Made by a program: the position numbers and the translations under genes | Assembly (NCBI RefSeq): GCF_963259705.1 | Contig: NC_081851.1 | Coordinates: 10,011,145 to 10,075,144 of the forward strand | DNA length: 64,000 nt | Direction of reading: 5' to 3' | Origin: Myotis daubentonii | Taxonomy: Eukaryota; Chordata; Mammalia; Chiroptera; Vespertilionidae | The notes under the pieces: generated by a model | Told to the model about the DNA's origin: nothing | Database searches by the model: none | What the model saw: the letters and a program-made list of their open reading frames with translations, nothing else | In this document: positions 12,901-24,013 of the stretch, one piece after another | Numbering within the stretch: the first letter of the stretch is position 1 | How the letters are laid out: every line of letters begins with the position of its first letter

Positions 12901-13425
12901 ACTAGGAGGGGCTGACCTCTGGGCCAATGAACAGAGTAGCTGAATGGCCAGGTGCCTTAGCCTGCCCGCATCCTGCTGGTGACCAGAGCCCCTGCGAGCT
13001 GCCCCCTGCCCTCCTCCTGCCAGCAGCAATCTACCCCTCCCTGTGGCTCCTCCCTTCCCAGAATGGAGCTTGGGTTTCCATGTGGGATAAGAAGGGGTGT
13101 CGATAAAGAGGCAGGGCAGGGTGGTGAAGAATCTCCAGTAATGAATAAATCCAGCCACAGTAACCTCCACACCCAGACTGTTCTCACCGACCTTTTTCTT
13201 TTCAGTCACTCAGCCAAGGGCCAAAACCATTTCAACCCAGGAGCAAAAAGAGATGTTCGAATGGAGGCCAAGTTCGGGTTTCTCTTTGCCCCCAGAGTTG
13301 ACCATCCCTCACTTTCTCGCCTCCCGGCTGCCCCATCTGAAGATGTAAACACTTCCTTAAAATCTCTCAAGGTTCCCAGCTTTACCAGGGCACTTGGAGG
13401 GAGAAGTACCTTCCCCAGCTCAATT
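6960..13425. other. Intergenic sequence, no gene recognised
   Basis: About 6.4 kb in which I recognise no transposon and no protein-like frame. It contains a poly(C)-rich tract (11034-11065) and a short (TG)n at 11337-11349. Two similar ~30-base segments (8026 and 8678) share 16 identical bases starting TTCCTGGGAGATCACA. Short stretches could be decayed MIR or L2, but none is clear enough to call. Confidence 0.5.
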
Positions 13426-13429
13426 CTGC

Positions 13430-13798
13430 ATCCAAACCAAGTACATTGTAACCACCGTCATCAATTACATTTTGCATACTTGGCACTCCAGCAATGTAGA
13501 CGCCGCTGTTTATCGGAAGTAGTAATAAACTTCACTGACATAAATAAATTCAACATTGACCCTGGGATACCTACTGGAGAACCCTCTGAAAACATCCCCA
13601 TCTTCTTACCTCTCTTCTCGGGATGGAGTGCTGTAAAAGTCTTGGGTAGCAGAATTTTAGAAGGGCTTGATTACCTTAAGCGATTTTGGAGTCCTCAGCT
13701 CCAATCATTAGTAATAAAGCCATTAATAGTCATAATTGGTGTTTAATTGCTTGATCTGACTGTTGCTTTATTCATGACCTGATTTAGTTTTTGGTGTT
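13430..13798. promoter_or_regulatory. Candidate conserved enhancer-like block
   Basis: AT-rich sequence with many homeodomain cores (TCAATTAC, TCATTAGTAATAAAG, CATTAATAG, TAATTGG, TTTAATTG) and an octamer-like TTTTGCAT near 13464. No repeat family is recognisable. It lies directly before the 14-kb CpG island and ends at a T-run (13800-13818). Conservation is inferred from motif density, not measured. Confidence 0.45.
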
Positions 13799-14079
13799 GT
13801 TTTTTTTTTTTTTTTTTTGCGGGGGGTGGGGAGTGTAGAGGTGGTTCAGAATCAGTAAGGGAAAGCCATTCGCAGACAACTTTTTCAAGCAGAAAGGAAG
13901 GTACTTTTGCTACATCTGCAGAGTGAGTCTCACACATTTCCCCTGCTTTGGGGAAACCATCTAAATATAAACAGGCCTAAGTTTTCATCCATCCAGATGG
14001 GAGCATAACGCACCTAGGATGTTTTTCATGTCATAGAACTGGGGACACGTGGCTGCTGTTCACAGGGAAGCCTGCGAGA

Positions 14080-15660
14080 TGCTCAATGCGAAAGCAAAGG
14101 AACGGAGCCGCTCGTGGAATCAAGTATCTGAGTAAATTCGCTTTATTCCTTCGCAGGAAGAGGGTCAGCCGCACGAGAGAAGGGTGCCCGGTCCCTGAGG
14201 GCTGCGCGACCCCCGCCCGCCTCCCCTCCGCCCCGCTACGCGCGCCCCTGCGCCCGGGCTCTGCGCCTCACCCGGCGCCCCTTCCAGAACCCACGGGAGC
14301 GCCCCCCTCCCTCTCCTCGCCCCGCTCCTCCTGCGGCCCGGGCGCTCTGGACTCACCCGGAGACGGCCTTCCACTCCGCACCGGCAGGAAACAGGCCTCG
14401 GCCGAGGCACCGTTAGAAACCACCTTTTATCAAAACCATCAACGCCAAGAGCGCACACTTGGGGCTCTCCGCTCCCCGGCCCGCTTCTTGCAGAAAACCG
14501 GGGGCCAGGAAGGGCGGTCGGGGCGAGACGTCCTCCAGCCCGGCGACCTCCGCTTTCTTCGGGAAATGACCGCCTCCACCCCTCGTCCGAGTCCGGCCGC
14601 CGGCCCGGCCCCCGCCCGCGGGCTCTGCACCGGGCGCTGCGCGCGGGGCCGCCGGCCGGTGGGCGCCCCTCCGCCCGCGGCCGCCTCGGTATTAAATATT
14701 CATGGCGATCGCTACTTTCTTAAAGGAGAACCGCCGCGGGGAAGTTCACCGCCCCGGGGCCCGGACGCACAAAGGAGGTCTCGGCTCCGCGCGTTCTCGA
14801 GGCCCGGACGCAGCCTCCCGCGCAGCCCGCTCCGAAGCCCCCTGCGGCCGAGGCGGGGCCCGGGAACGGGTGGCCCGAGCGCTCGCCGCTCTCCCGGAGG
14901 GAGTGGAAGGAGCGATGAACTTGGCGGAGGAGGGAGAGCGCGCTCCCTGAGCCCCGAACAGCTGTTTTCGAACCAGCTCCGCGTCTTGCGCGGAGGCTCC
15001 GGGCCTGGGGCGGTGGGTGCGGCTCTTAGAGTCTGTTTGGTCCCCAGGCCCAGCGGCCCTGGGACAGCGAGCGAGTCGGCCTGTGTGTGGAGCCCACGCG
15101 CGCACGAACTTCAGCAAACCTCGCCCTGAGCGACGGTTTCGTTTGCACAATTAAAACAACAATCACTCCCGCACCTGGCCGCTCTTAGAAAGTGAGCCGG
15201 TTGTGGCGGTCAGTCGAGGCGGAGAAAGGGGCTGCTGTGCGCCAGGCTCCTGTCTGCGCCCCACTTCTGCCTCGGGGCGCCCCCAGCCCGGCCCCCCACG
15301 CCAGAGGCCCCGCGGGCGCCCACTGCGGCTTCCCCCGGCGCTGGCGGTGGTCAGAGGTGCAGGGTGTGGGGGGACACAGGCTGCCCTTGCGGAGCGCGTC
15401 CTCGCCGGGGCGGCCCACCCGTGACCAGGCCACGCGTGGTGCCAGGCGACACGGAGCCCTCTCGGTCACACACACTCGCGCACCGCGGCTCTTTTTGTTC
15501 CGGGCCAGGAGCTCTGGCACAAGTGGTTAGAAAGTCTCGGGCGCCATCTAACGGGAGCAGCACAAAGTTGCCGCAGGGTGGAGGTTGGCACCAAGGAGGC
15601 GCGGGTCCCGCGGAGGGGCCTCTCCGCACCCTCCTCCACTCCCCTGACTTGGGGACCGGT
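14080..15660. promoter_or_regulatory. Large CpG island about 14 kb downstream of POU3F3
   Basis: About 1.5 kb of very CpG-rich DNA, the largest island in the window. A pyrimidine tract ending in AG at 14155-14156 resembles a plus-strand splice acceptor. A TTAAATATT TATA-like patch sits at 14691-14699. The open 347-codon frame starting at 14086 is low-complexity (R, P, S, G) and is not supported as protein. Best guess is the promoter or first exon of a lncRNA, with the Pantr2 orthologue the leading candidate on position, or a Polycomb-bound developmental island. Confidence 0.65.
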
Positions 15661-16640
15661 CACCGCCCACACAGAAGGCACAGGCTCTCGGGCTCTCCGG
15701 AGTCCCCCGAAGCCCGCCTTCCCAGGGGCCGGGAAGCCTGCCACCTGCGCCTGTCCGTCCGCTGGGCCAGCCCCTGCCCTGCCCTTCCTCCCGCGTTCCC
15801 CTTGCACCTGCCTTAGAGGGCTCTGGGGTCCTTCAAGCTCTCTTGTTTCTCTTGGCCTGCGATGGAAAGTCCTAAGTAGCGCGGGGCAGTGCACTTGTTC
15901 CGGAAGGATGAGCCCCCTCATGAAGAGGTCTGCAACCCAAAAGGGGTCCAGAGGGTGCCAGGCCCACTGGGGGAGCTGGTCCTGCCGTGGCCTTGGACAG
16001 CATCTCCTGGGAGGGAGGGGTCGGGTTCTGGGGAGCGGCTGTTTGGAGGAGCCTGGCAGTGGTGCACCCTGGACGACAAAGGCGGGGCCCCAGGAAGGGA
16101 TGGAAGGCCGGAATCCTACCCAGAAAGTGAGCTGCAGCTTGAGAAGACCCAGGCCTTCCCCCAAAGTCCTAGGCCGCTGTGCGGGCAGTGGTCATGGAAG
16201 ATATACATCCGGGCATCACCCCTGTCAGCTCAGGCATCTCTGCAGCCTGGGAAGGTGGCAGAAGGTCTGGTGTCTCCAACCAGCTGTGCGGCAGGATGAG
16301 AAGGGAGGAGACATGCCTGCCAGGCCCCCCCCCCCCACACCCCCTGGGTCCCAACATCTGCATCTGTGTTGCTGACTAACAGGATGGGTGACCGATCTCC
16401 ACCCTCCAGACAAAGGGCTGGAGCAGGAAAGGCCAGTGGGCAGCCAGTCGTTGCCTGGCGATGCCCCTGAGGTGTCCGGGCCGGAGTCTAGATGCCAGGG
16501 GAGAGCAGTGCTCTCACCAGTCTGGACCCAGAGTAGCTGAGAGACTGAGAGCCTTCTGCCCTGCCTTCCTGGGTTTACAGGATGGAGGTGAGAATACCTG
16601 TTCCTCCCTCAAGTATGTTCTGAGGTAGAACATGAGGACG
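15660..16640. other. GC-rich intergenic flank of the CpG island
   Basis: GC content falls gradually. It contains a poly(C) run near 16326-16337. No repeat or gene is recognised. Confidence 0.5.
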
Positions 16641-16644
16641 GACA

Positions 16645-17395
16645 CACACATTAATTTATTGTGCTAAAACACACATAAAACTTACTATCCTAACCATCCT
16701 CAGGGTACAGTTCGGGGCATTAGCTACACTCCCAATGTTGTACAATCACCACCATCCATCCACGGAACGTTTTCATCTTCCCAAAATGAAACTGCACCCA
16801 TTGAACCCCGCCTCCCCACTCCTCCCTCTGCAGCCCCTGGCGACCGCCTTGCTGCTTCCTCTCTCTCCGAGTCTGCGCACTCTAGGGACCGCGAGTCAGT
16901 GGAATCATGCGGCATTTGTCCTTTCGTGTCTGGCTTATTTCACTTAGCCTGTTTTCAGGGTTCATCCATGTTGTTGTATGTGTCAGAATTTCCTTCCTTT
17001 TCAAGGCCTGATAATATCCCAGTGTATATATCGAGCACATTTAGGTATTCATTCACCCATTGATGGGCCTTTGGGCTGTGTCCACCTTTGGGCTGTTGTT
17101 ACTAATGCCGCCACGAAAGTGATGAACACACACCTCTTTGAGATCCTACCATCAGTTCTTTGAGTACACACCCAGAGTTAGCTTTGCTGTACCCTCTGGT
17201 AAATCTGCATTTAACTGTTTGAGGAACGGCCACACCATTTTCTACAGTGGCTGCACCATTCGCTTTCCCACGAGCATTGCAGCCTAGTTCAAATGTCTTC
17301 ACATCCTCACCAGCACGTTACTTTCCATTTTGTTTTTTGAAATGATGGCCTAATGGGTGACACACAATTGTGGTTTTGAACTAGTTTGTCTTTAA
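16645..17395 (-). mobile_element. Old L1 fragment (3' region), minus strand
   Basis: Reads in reverse complement as the L1 ORF2 end and 3' UTR typical of mammalian-wide L1M elements, including phrases corresponding to CCATTGATGGGC (17056) and ACAGTGGCTGCACCATTC (17245). It is diverged, with no long frame remaining. A Ves SINE is inserted at its right end. Confidence 0.8.
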
Positions 17396-17397
17396 AC

Positions 17398-17594
17398 ATT
17401 TAAAAAATTGATTTGAGAGAGAGAGAGAGAGAGAAACATCAGTGTGAGAGAGAAACATTGATCAGTTGCCTCCTGTACGATCCTAACCAGGGATCAAACC
17501 TGCAACCGAGGTATGTGTCCTGACTAGGAATCGAATCCACCACCTTCTGGTGTATGAGACATCACTCCAACCAACTGAGCCATACGGGCCAGAG
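17398..17594 (-). mobile_element. Ves SINE, minus strand
   Basis: Reverse complement of a tRNA-derived bat SINE. The head, with the Pol III A-box-like region, is at the right; the (GA)n-containing body and short tail are at the left. It is diverged from younger copies in the window, which fits its position in an old L1. Confidence 0.85.
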
Positions 17595-17599
17595 CTGAA

Positions 17600-20055
17600 A
17601 CCGTTTTTTAAGTGTAAATATACAAACATAATGAAATACTACTAAGGCGGCCAGGTTTTAGCAGAGTGGCAATTATCTCAAATTTCTGATGTTTAATTTT
17701 TGAGTTTAGAAAAGAGGAGAAATGGCCAAGACAGAAAGGCATGCAGAACTAACACGGTTTGGCGATCATGTTGTGGCCTCTCTTTCTGATCGCAAGCTGG
17801 AAAATAGAGGGGCTGTCATATTAGTGAGCCCTATTCCATTCTTTGTTTCTAGAAGGAGACCAGAGAGTCACCCTCCGCTAAGTAGCGGGCAGAGAAAAAA
17901 GTCATGCTTGTCTTTTTCCTGGATTTTTAAATTTATTCCAATTGAAAGAGAAGGAGTGACCCAGACATGGGCTGTGGACTGGTAGAAATCTGTAAAGCCC
18001 TTTTCTTCTGGAAAGGGGCTGAGAAATAGCAAGTGTCCAAGTGTGGGGAGAGGTGAGGGGCTGTCATTCTACCCCCTGAATTCCCTAGTTTGGGAGCTCT
18101 CTCACGCACAAAGTGCCCCTCCACTTCCTTACGTGGCCCCATGTGCTGGTCACCCAGGCCAGCCTTGTGTACTGGTCATGTGTACTGTATTTACAACGTG
18201 CTCTAGTATCCTTTCTTTTTCTTTTTATATCCCAGCCTGGGGAAACAGGTTAGTTTTCTTTCCTCCCACATTTTAAATGAAAATATCCAGAGTGGGTACA
18301 AGATGATAAATGGAAAGGACTGTGGTGACAGGGTCGTGGCCGAGGCTCTGAGCCTGAGCTTGTCCTTGGCCACCGAACCACGCTGGTTCTTTCCTCTGAC
18401 AGGAGGCTTGGCACCGAGCAGAGATGGGAGAAACCAGAGCAGCAAGCCTTGGCAGAGACCTCAGCCTCCCTTCTGCCACCCGGCCAACTTCGCCTCTTGC
18501 TGAACCGCCGAGGCTCTGTGAGGTTTAGCTCGGTCAGATTCCTGGCCATGGAGGAAGGGGCTGGGAACCGCTTTGGGAGGGGTTTGTGGAGGCGATTCCC
18601 AGTACCTGGGCTCCCGCCTCTGGCTGGCCCTCCCCTTTCATTGCTGGTCTGCTCCCCAGAGAGAAGGTCAGATGGCACATCAGGAGCTCTGTAACTTAAG
18701 ACAAAAGAAAAAATCACTACTGTGACACAGGCGCGCACACAATCATTTCCTCTTCCCTGGGTGAAGCTACTTCCATATGAAAGAAGATGCGGAAGGATTC
18801 CGTTCTGGGCGCTGGGGCCTGGAGGCCTCTCGGTGTTCTGAGAGGGCTTTGTAGTGCTTGGATCCAAGCCATTTGTTTCTAGAGAGAATCACGTTGGAAA
18901 GGAGCTTGCTTTTTCCATTTGCAATGGCTTATTAAGTATAAGCATCTCTCGTTTCTCTGTTTATTGAGTGATTAGCTCTCCCTCCAACTGACCCTGCCAC
19001 GGGAGATCGTCAAAGTGTATCCTTAACACACAGTTACCCTGCAAAATGCCCTTCCTGTGAAGCCAGGGACCACAGACGGGCTCGCGCTTAATGTGGGTGT
19101 TTTGATAGTCTGTGCGGAGGATCTTCACTGAGGGTAGAGTGTGATGACACTGGTGCAGCCTTACTTAAACAGCCCCAGCCCAGTCTCAGTGCAGAGGGAG
19201 AGCTGGCGGCGGCTGGATGGAGGCGAGCCTGTGATCCTGGCTGGGATTCTGCAGCCTGGAGCTCAGTTGCTGTCACCAAATCTTTTCTAAGTTATTCAGT
19301 GACCCTTCCCACAGGAGACTGCCCTTCCTGCCCTTGTGGGACAGGACAAGGATGAAAGGAAAGGTTCCTCCGTGCACCTGGGTGCAGGCAGCTGAAAAAT
19401 CTGGCAGCTTCTCAGCACTAAAGATTAACCAGAGCCTGGCTGATCAGTAGCCGCGCCTGGCTGAACCGCTTGGGCTCCAGCAGGTCAGTGTAGGTAAGGA
19501 CAGACTGGCTGTGCTTGCAGACCCACCCTTCATCAGCCAGGTTCCAAAGGTCACAGTGGAAACAAAATCATGCAATTTACTCAAATTTCAGAGACTGAAT
19601 TCAATTGTGGTGTTTGTCCTGGAAATGAGGATGAATTATTTCCAACTAAGTGAATTCTGGTTCCTTGTTGCCAATTTCTTCACAGTGACGAAGAGGGAAA
19701 CCTCAAACATATCATGTATATTACCATATACATGTTGTCCACCTGCATATATCGGGATAGACTGCAATGGAATGAACTCTGCACCTGCCCCCAGGTTGTC
19801 AGGGGCCGCTCGGTGCCTGGCTGTGCATCGTGCCTTTGAGGGAAGGCTGCCCTCTTCCTGGCCCACAGTGGAGTCACGTGTGAACATCGTGCTCACTGCG
19901 TGACTCAGCATTATTTTACACCTGATAGAATACAGGACTGAGGAGACCCTGTATATCAGAGTTGGCATTTCATTTGGGAATATTCAATTTGCCAGTAACC
20001 CCATCCTTGCCATGTCCTGACGGAGCAGACCCCGCAGATCCAGCGCTAGGAGGGT
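17600..20055. other. Intergenic sequence, no gene recognised
   Basis: Mixed composition with no long protein-like frame and no confident repeat family. Confidence 0.5.
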
Positions 20056-20059
20056 TCCA

Positions 20060-20134
20060 GGTGCGGATGCTGTTTTGTACTTCCTGCTGCTGGCTCGATT
20101 TCATCCCTGCAAGTGTTCATGTAAGTCCCCTCTT
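20060..20134. repeat. Unnamed divergent repeat copy A, left part (split by later insertions)
   Basis: Continues at 21603-21760 after about 1.5 kb of inserted elements. The joined copy resembles 22940-23110 (copy B): both share the order GTGTTCAYRTAAG, then ACTCTTGTTTCTTCAGG, then CTGATCTGCTGG, then CTCTCCAT. It may be an old interspersed repeat or a local duplication. The family is not recognised. Confidence 0.5.
20122..20134. repeat. Left target-site duplication of a SINE later invaded by Tc1 DNA
   Basis: TAAGTCCCCTCTT here matches TAAGTCCACTCTT at 21603-21615 with one mismatch. The pair flanks the whole composite. It is best explained as the TSD of the minus-strand Ves SINE whose body is at 21401-21602. 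Confidence 0.65.
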
Positions 20135-20142
20135 TATATATA

Positions 20143-20330
20143 CACTGAGTGGCCAGATTACTATGACCACCTGACATCTGTAGGCAAATTAGCTATAATT
20201 TCATGCTGAAGTTGCTAGGGGCCAGACCATTATAAATAGGGAAGCAGGTTGTTTACCACAACAGTAAAAGTGATTTTTTTTTCTGAGGATATGGGTAAAC
20301 AATGTGATTTAACAGCCTTTGAATGTGGGA
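20143..20330 (+). mobile_element. Tc1/mariner 5' fragment, plus strand
   Basis: Starts with a terminal inverted repeat (CACTGAGTGGCCAGATTAC) after a TA. It runs through a leader into a possible transposase start near 20291 encoding roughly MGKQCDLTAFECG, like Tc1 transposase N-termini. It then stops in a (TA)n tract at 20331-20350, beyond which an opposite-orientation copy begins. Only the 5' end survives. Confidence 0.75.
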
Positions 20331-20434
20331 TATATATATATATATATATACACTGAGTGGCCAGATTATTATGACCACCCCATCAGTACTTTGTTGGGCC
20401 ACCTTTTGCCTTCAATACTGCGGCAATTCTTCTT

Positions 20435-20664
20435 CTTCTTCTTCTTCTTTTTTAATATATTTATTGATTTTTTACAGAGAGGAAGGGTGAGAGATAGAGA
20501 GTTAGAAACATTGATGAGAGAGAAACATCGATCAGCTGCCTCCTGCACACTCCCTACTGGAGATGTGTCCGCAACCAAGGTACATGCCCTTGACCGGAAT
20601 CGAACCCGGGACCCTTCAGTCCGCAGGCCGACGCTCTATCCACTGAGCCAAACCGGTTACAGCT
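20435..20664 (-). mobile_element. Ves SINE inside the Tc1 element, with 15-bp TSD
   Basis: Young-looking minus-strand Ves SINE with a (CTT)n/T-rich tail at its left. TSD GCGGCAATTCTTCTT (20420-20434) and GCGGCGATTCTTCTT (20665-20679) differ at one base. It is the youngest layer of the nested composite. Confidence 0.9.
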
Positions 20665-20679
20665 GCGGCGATTCTTCTT

Positions 20680-21345
20680 GGCATTGACTCCACGAGATGT
20701 TGAAAGGTGATGCGAGGAATCTGACACCATGCCTGATGAATAGCACTGTCCTGTGAGTTCTGTGAGGTTTGATGGTTGTGGAACCAGCTGCCTGATGGCT
20801 CTTTTCACTTGGTCCCACAAATGCTCAATTGGATTGAGATCTGGTGATTGCGGGGCCACCTAAGCAAGGTAAAGTCTCCCTCATGCTCTTGAAACCACTC
20901 CTGCACAATACGAGCACCGTGGCATGGCACATTGTCTTGTTGGAAGAAGCCATCTCCACTGGGATACGCCAGCAACATGATAGGATGAACTTGATCAGCA
21001 ACGATACTTAGGTATGTTGTGTTATTCAGACATTGTTCCACATGAATTAAAGGGCCCAAATCATGCCAGGAAAACATGCCCCAAACCATAACACTGCCCC
21101 CACCAGCTTGAAGGGTTGTACTCATGCATGTGGGGTGCATGCCTTCATGCTGTTTCTGCCAAATTCTCACTCTGCCATCTGCATGATGCAACTGGAAGCA
21201 TGATTCATCGGACCACATGACTTTTTTCCAATGCTCAACTGTCCAATCCTTGTGTTCCTGTGTGAATTAGAGACGTTTTATCTTGGTAACTGCAGACAGT
21301 AAAGGTGTTCGAATAGGCCTTCGGCTTCCATATCCCATACGATGC
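20680..21345 (-). pseudogene. Tc1 transposase relic
   Basis: Reading right to left, a piece of the second helix-turn-helix region lies near 21290-21345. The catalytic core follows: WSDESCF holds the first Asp, FFQQDNVPCH the second Asp, and SPDLNPIEHLWD the final acidic residue of the DD34E-type triad. The first two Asp lie in one frame (20805-21218) and the last in another (to 20859), so a frameshift falls between about 20805 and 20860. Missing the N-terminus, shifted, and with its C-terminal end cut by a SINE, it cannot make active enzyme. Confidence 0.85.
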
Positions 21346-21400
21346 AGTGTACCGCTAATTTGCCTACAAACGTCAGGTGGTCGTAATTGGCCACTCAGCG

Positions 21401-21602
21401 TATATGTTGATTTCAGAGAGGAAGGGAGGGGGGAGAGAGAAACATTAATGATGAGAGAGAATCATCAATCGGCTGCCTCCTGCACACCCTCCACTGAGGA
21501 TTGAGTCTGCAACCTGGGCATGTGCCCTTGACCGGAATCGAACCAGGGACCCTTCAGGTCATAGGCCATCACTCTATCCACTGAGCCAAACCGGCTAGGG
21601 CA
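21401..21602 (-). mobile_element. Ves SINE whose tail was split by Tc1 DNA
   Basis: Minus-strand body with the head at the right, ending near 21602. The expected A/T-rich tail is cut at a TA by the Tc1 right end. The tail remnant reappears at 20135-20142, next to the left TSD. The 13-bp TSD right copy is at 21603-21615. Confidence 0.85.
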
Positions 21603-21766
21603 TAAGTCCACTCTTGTTTCTTCAGGAGGCGACATCAAATTTGTTCTGATCTGCTGGTCTCTCCATAGGAAGGAATGGATGTCAGAGCCCAGAAACGAAA
21701 GAGACTCTCCACTCTGCAAAGATAAACGAGCTGTTTGATCGCAAGATTCACTGCACTGTGTCCCAG

Positions 21767-21767
<1 letters not shown>

Positions 21768-21813
<46 letters not shown>
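21768..21813. repeat. (TG)n microsatellite
   Basis: About 23 uninterrupted TG units. Confidence 0.97.
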
Positions 21814-21814
<1 letters not shown>

Positions 21815-23559
21815 CACCATGTGTGTCGTGAGTCACGCTGGGGCCCTGACCACAGTTCTTCCTCCTTGGGTGTCCGGGAGACCAGGCCCTAGAGGGGGAC
21901 ACGAGCTTGCGTGGGTCCAATGGCAGCAAGCCCGGCCAGTCCTGACTAAAGCTCTGGACCTCAGACCTCAGGTGAGAGCAAGTGAGAGGCAAGAAAGGTG
22001 CCAGTTTGTGTTTCTTGTACTTAATTTGCTGTTTGTTTTCCCTTTGTCTTCGAGTCTTAGTTTTTTAGCTGCTCAGTTCTTTGGCGATTGATCTATCGTG
22101 AGGTGGGGGGGGGGGGTAAGGGGGAGGAGGTCGCGCAGGGGCCCTGGCTGAGGAGCCTGCTCCACGGTGGCCTGGGCTGGTTTCTTGGCAGAAGGCCTGC
22201 CCGAGGCCACTCTGGTTAAACCAGACTTGCTGAGGGTGCAGGGGCCAGGGCCGGGTCACAGAAACAAGTCACAGTGTGTCTTCCTGAAGCAGCAATTTAC
22301 TACATGATTCTCTGGGGGACCAGTTAAGGAATTTAACTGATAATTTCAAACTACACATTTATGTTAAAGTCAGCATGGATGATTATACAAAAGCATACAA
22401 CATTATCATATGATCAACACCTCAGACCAAGACTTCCGGTACATTTTCGAGTGGGGAGGGTGGCGGGACCAGCACGCCCGTTGCCCGTCTTCTGGTGCTC
22501 CTGACAGGGAGGTTTGCGTGGGAACTTTTGAGAAGACTCTTAAAGCGTGTCCCCTCCTTCATGTGGTTCAGACTTCAGTTTCAGAGCGTATTTTCAGATT
22601 CATACTCCACCCCCACACAGACAGATTTGGGGCCACCTGTTCACTGCACACCCCACCAGACCCTCCCGCACCCTGCCTCCCGCACACAGCACGCTCTCCA
22701 GCTGCAGGGAGGAAGCCTCGCCCCCCTCGGCTCCACTCCCAGGTTCTGTGCTTGGACGGAGTGTAGTCTGCAAAACGATGAACTCAGTGGGACTGACAGG
22801 AGGGAGACCATGAACGCCCATAAGAGACCTGTTGCTCTAGGGGTCATAGCCGAGGGGTCCCCAACACCTTCGCATTGCCTGCTTGCTCCCAGCAATGCTT
22901 TGTGGCTGGCCACACTCCCCATGAGATATGGCGCCACATTTGTATCTGTGGCTGGTGCCATTGATTTGTTTCCTGAAAGTGTTCACATAAGCCTACTCTT
23001 GTTTCTTCAGGCGGTGCCATCGAATCCATCCTGATCTGCTGGCCTCTCCATGCCCAGGAACGGTGCGGAGCCAGAGAAAGAAAACCCCTCCACTCTGCTC
23101 TCTTTCCTCCCAGAGATCAGGGCGTGTTTGGCGAGTCCTCTGCAAACTGTGGCCGTTACCGTGCTCGAGGGCAGAGGTCGTGAGCACCTGACCCACCGCT
23201 TCTTTAGGCCAAGGGCCTGGGGCAGGGTTTATCTGCTCCGGGCAGGAATGGGTTGGGTGCTGTTCCACTAGAGAAACCAATACCAGGTTGCCCTTTATCC
23301 TGAGCAGAGGTTGTAGAATTTGACTCAGTTTATCATTTAAATGCTCTAAAAAGTCAATTGGCAAAAAAGAGTACATCAAAACAACTTATTACATTAATAG
23401 GGTAAAAATATTCTTTCTTATAGGCTTTAGACTCTTAAAGGATGAAGGACAACTAGTTTATTTCACATATAACCTTTTTCTTTCACATTTAGTTTATTTT
23501 ACATCAGTTTATTTCCATAGAATCTTCATTTATTTATATCTGATCTTTTTTATATACAA
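21815..23559. other. Intergenic sequence with divergent repeat copy B and a G-run
   Basis: Contains a 13-bp G-run (22104-22116) and copy B (22940-23110) of the unnamed repeat described at 20060. AT-rich from 23376. No gene is recognised. Confidence 0.5.
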
Positions 23560-23843
23560 CTAGAGGCCTGTTGCACGAAGAGATTTGTGCAATAGGCCTT
23601 CCCTTCCCCTGGCTGCCGGCACCGGTTTTCCTCCGGCACCCGGGACCCAGGCCTTCGCTCCGGCCGGAGCTGCCTTCAGTCTTCACTGCTGCCCCGGCTG
23701 GAGCCACCTTCCATCTTCACTCAGCTGCTTTGCACCTACGTATGCAAATTTGTTGGCGGTTAATTTGCATATCGTGCTGATTAGTCAATGGGAGGCGTAG
23801 CGAAGGTACGGTCAATTACCCTTTTGTCTATTATTAGCTAGGA
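23560..23843 (-). mobile_element. Non-autonomous Helitron (HeliBat-N type), minus strand
   Basis: In reverse complement it starts TCCTAGCTAATAATAG and ends with a hairpin followed by GGCCTCTAG, the HeliBat 3' end. It is about 284 bp. It carries two perfect octamer motifs (ATGCAAAT at 23742-23749 and ATTTGCAT at 23763-23770). The inside is GC-rich, possibly captured DNA of unknown origin. Confidence 0.85.
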
Positions 23844-23875
23844 TTGTTACACAAAAGTTCAATGTGCCTTCTCTG

Positions 23876-23881
<6 letters not shown>

Positions 23882-23966
<85 letters not shown>
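23882..23966. repeat. Compound microsatellite (TC)n(TA)n
   Basis: About 41 bp of TC followed by about 44 bp of TA, ending exactly at the next Helitron's CTAG terminus. Confidence 0.95.
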
Positions 23967-24013
23967 TAGTAGCCCAGTGCATGAAATTCATGCACATTAA
24001 AAGGGAATTAATT

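Larger units (their letters stand above)
20351..21400 (-). mobile_element. Tc1/mariner element, minus strand, internally deleted and SINE-interrupted
   Basis: Terminal inverted repeats at both ends: CACTGAGTGGCCAGATTATT at 20351, and a right end GGCCACTCAGCG finishing at 21400. About 820 bp remain after removing the nested SINE. From its 5' (right) end, the first ~50 bp match the 5' fragment at 20143, then jump straight into the DNA-binding part of the transposase, so the N-terminal coding region is deleted. Confidence 0.85.

Noticed and set aside
14086..15129. 347-codon plus-strand open frame
   Set aside because: Compositional artefact of the 14-kb CpG island; no signal, motif or domain is recognisable, and the minus strand is open too.
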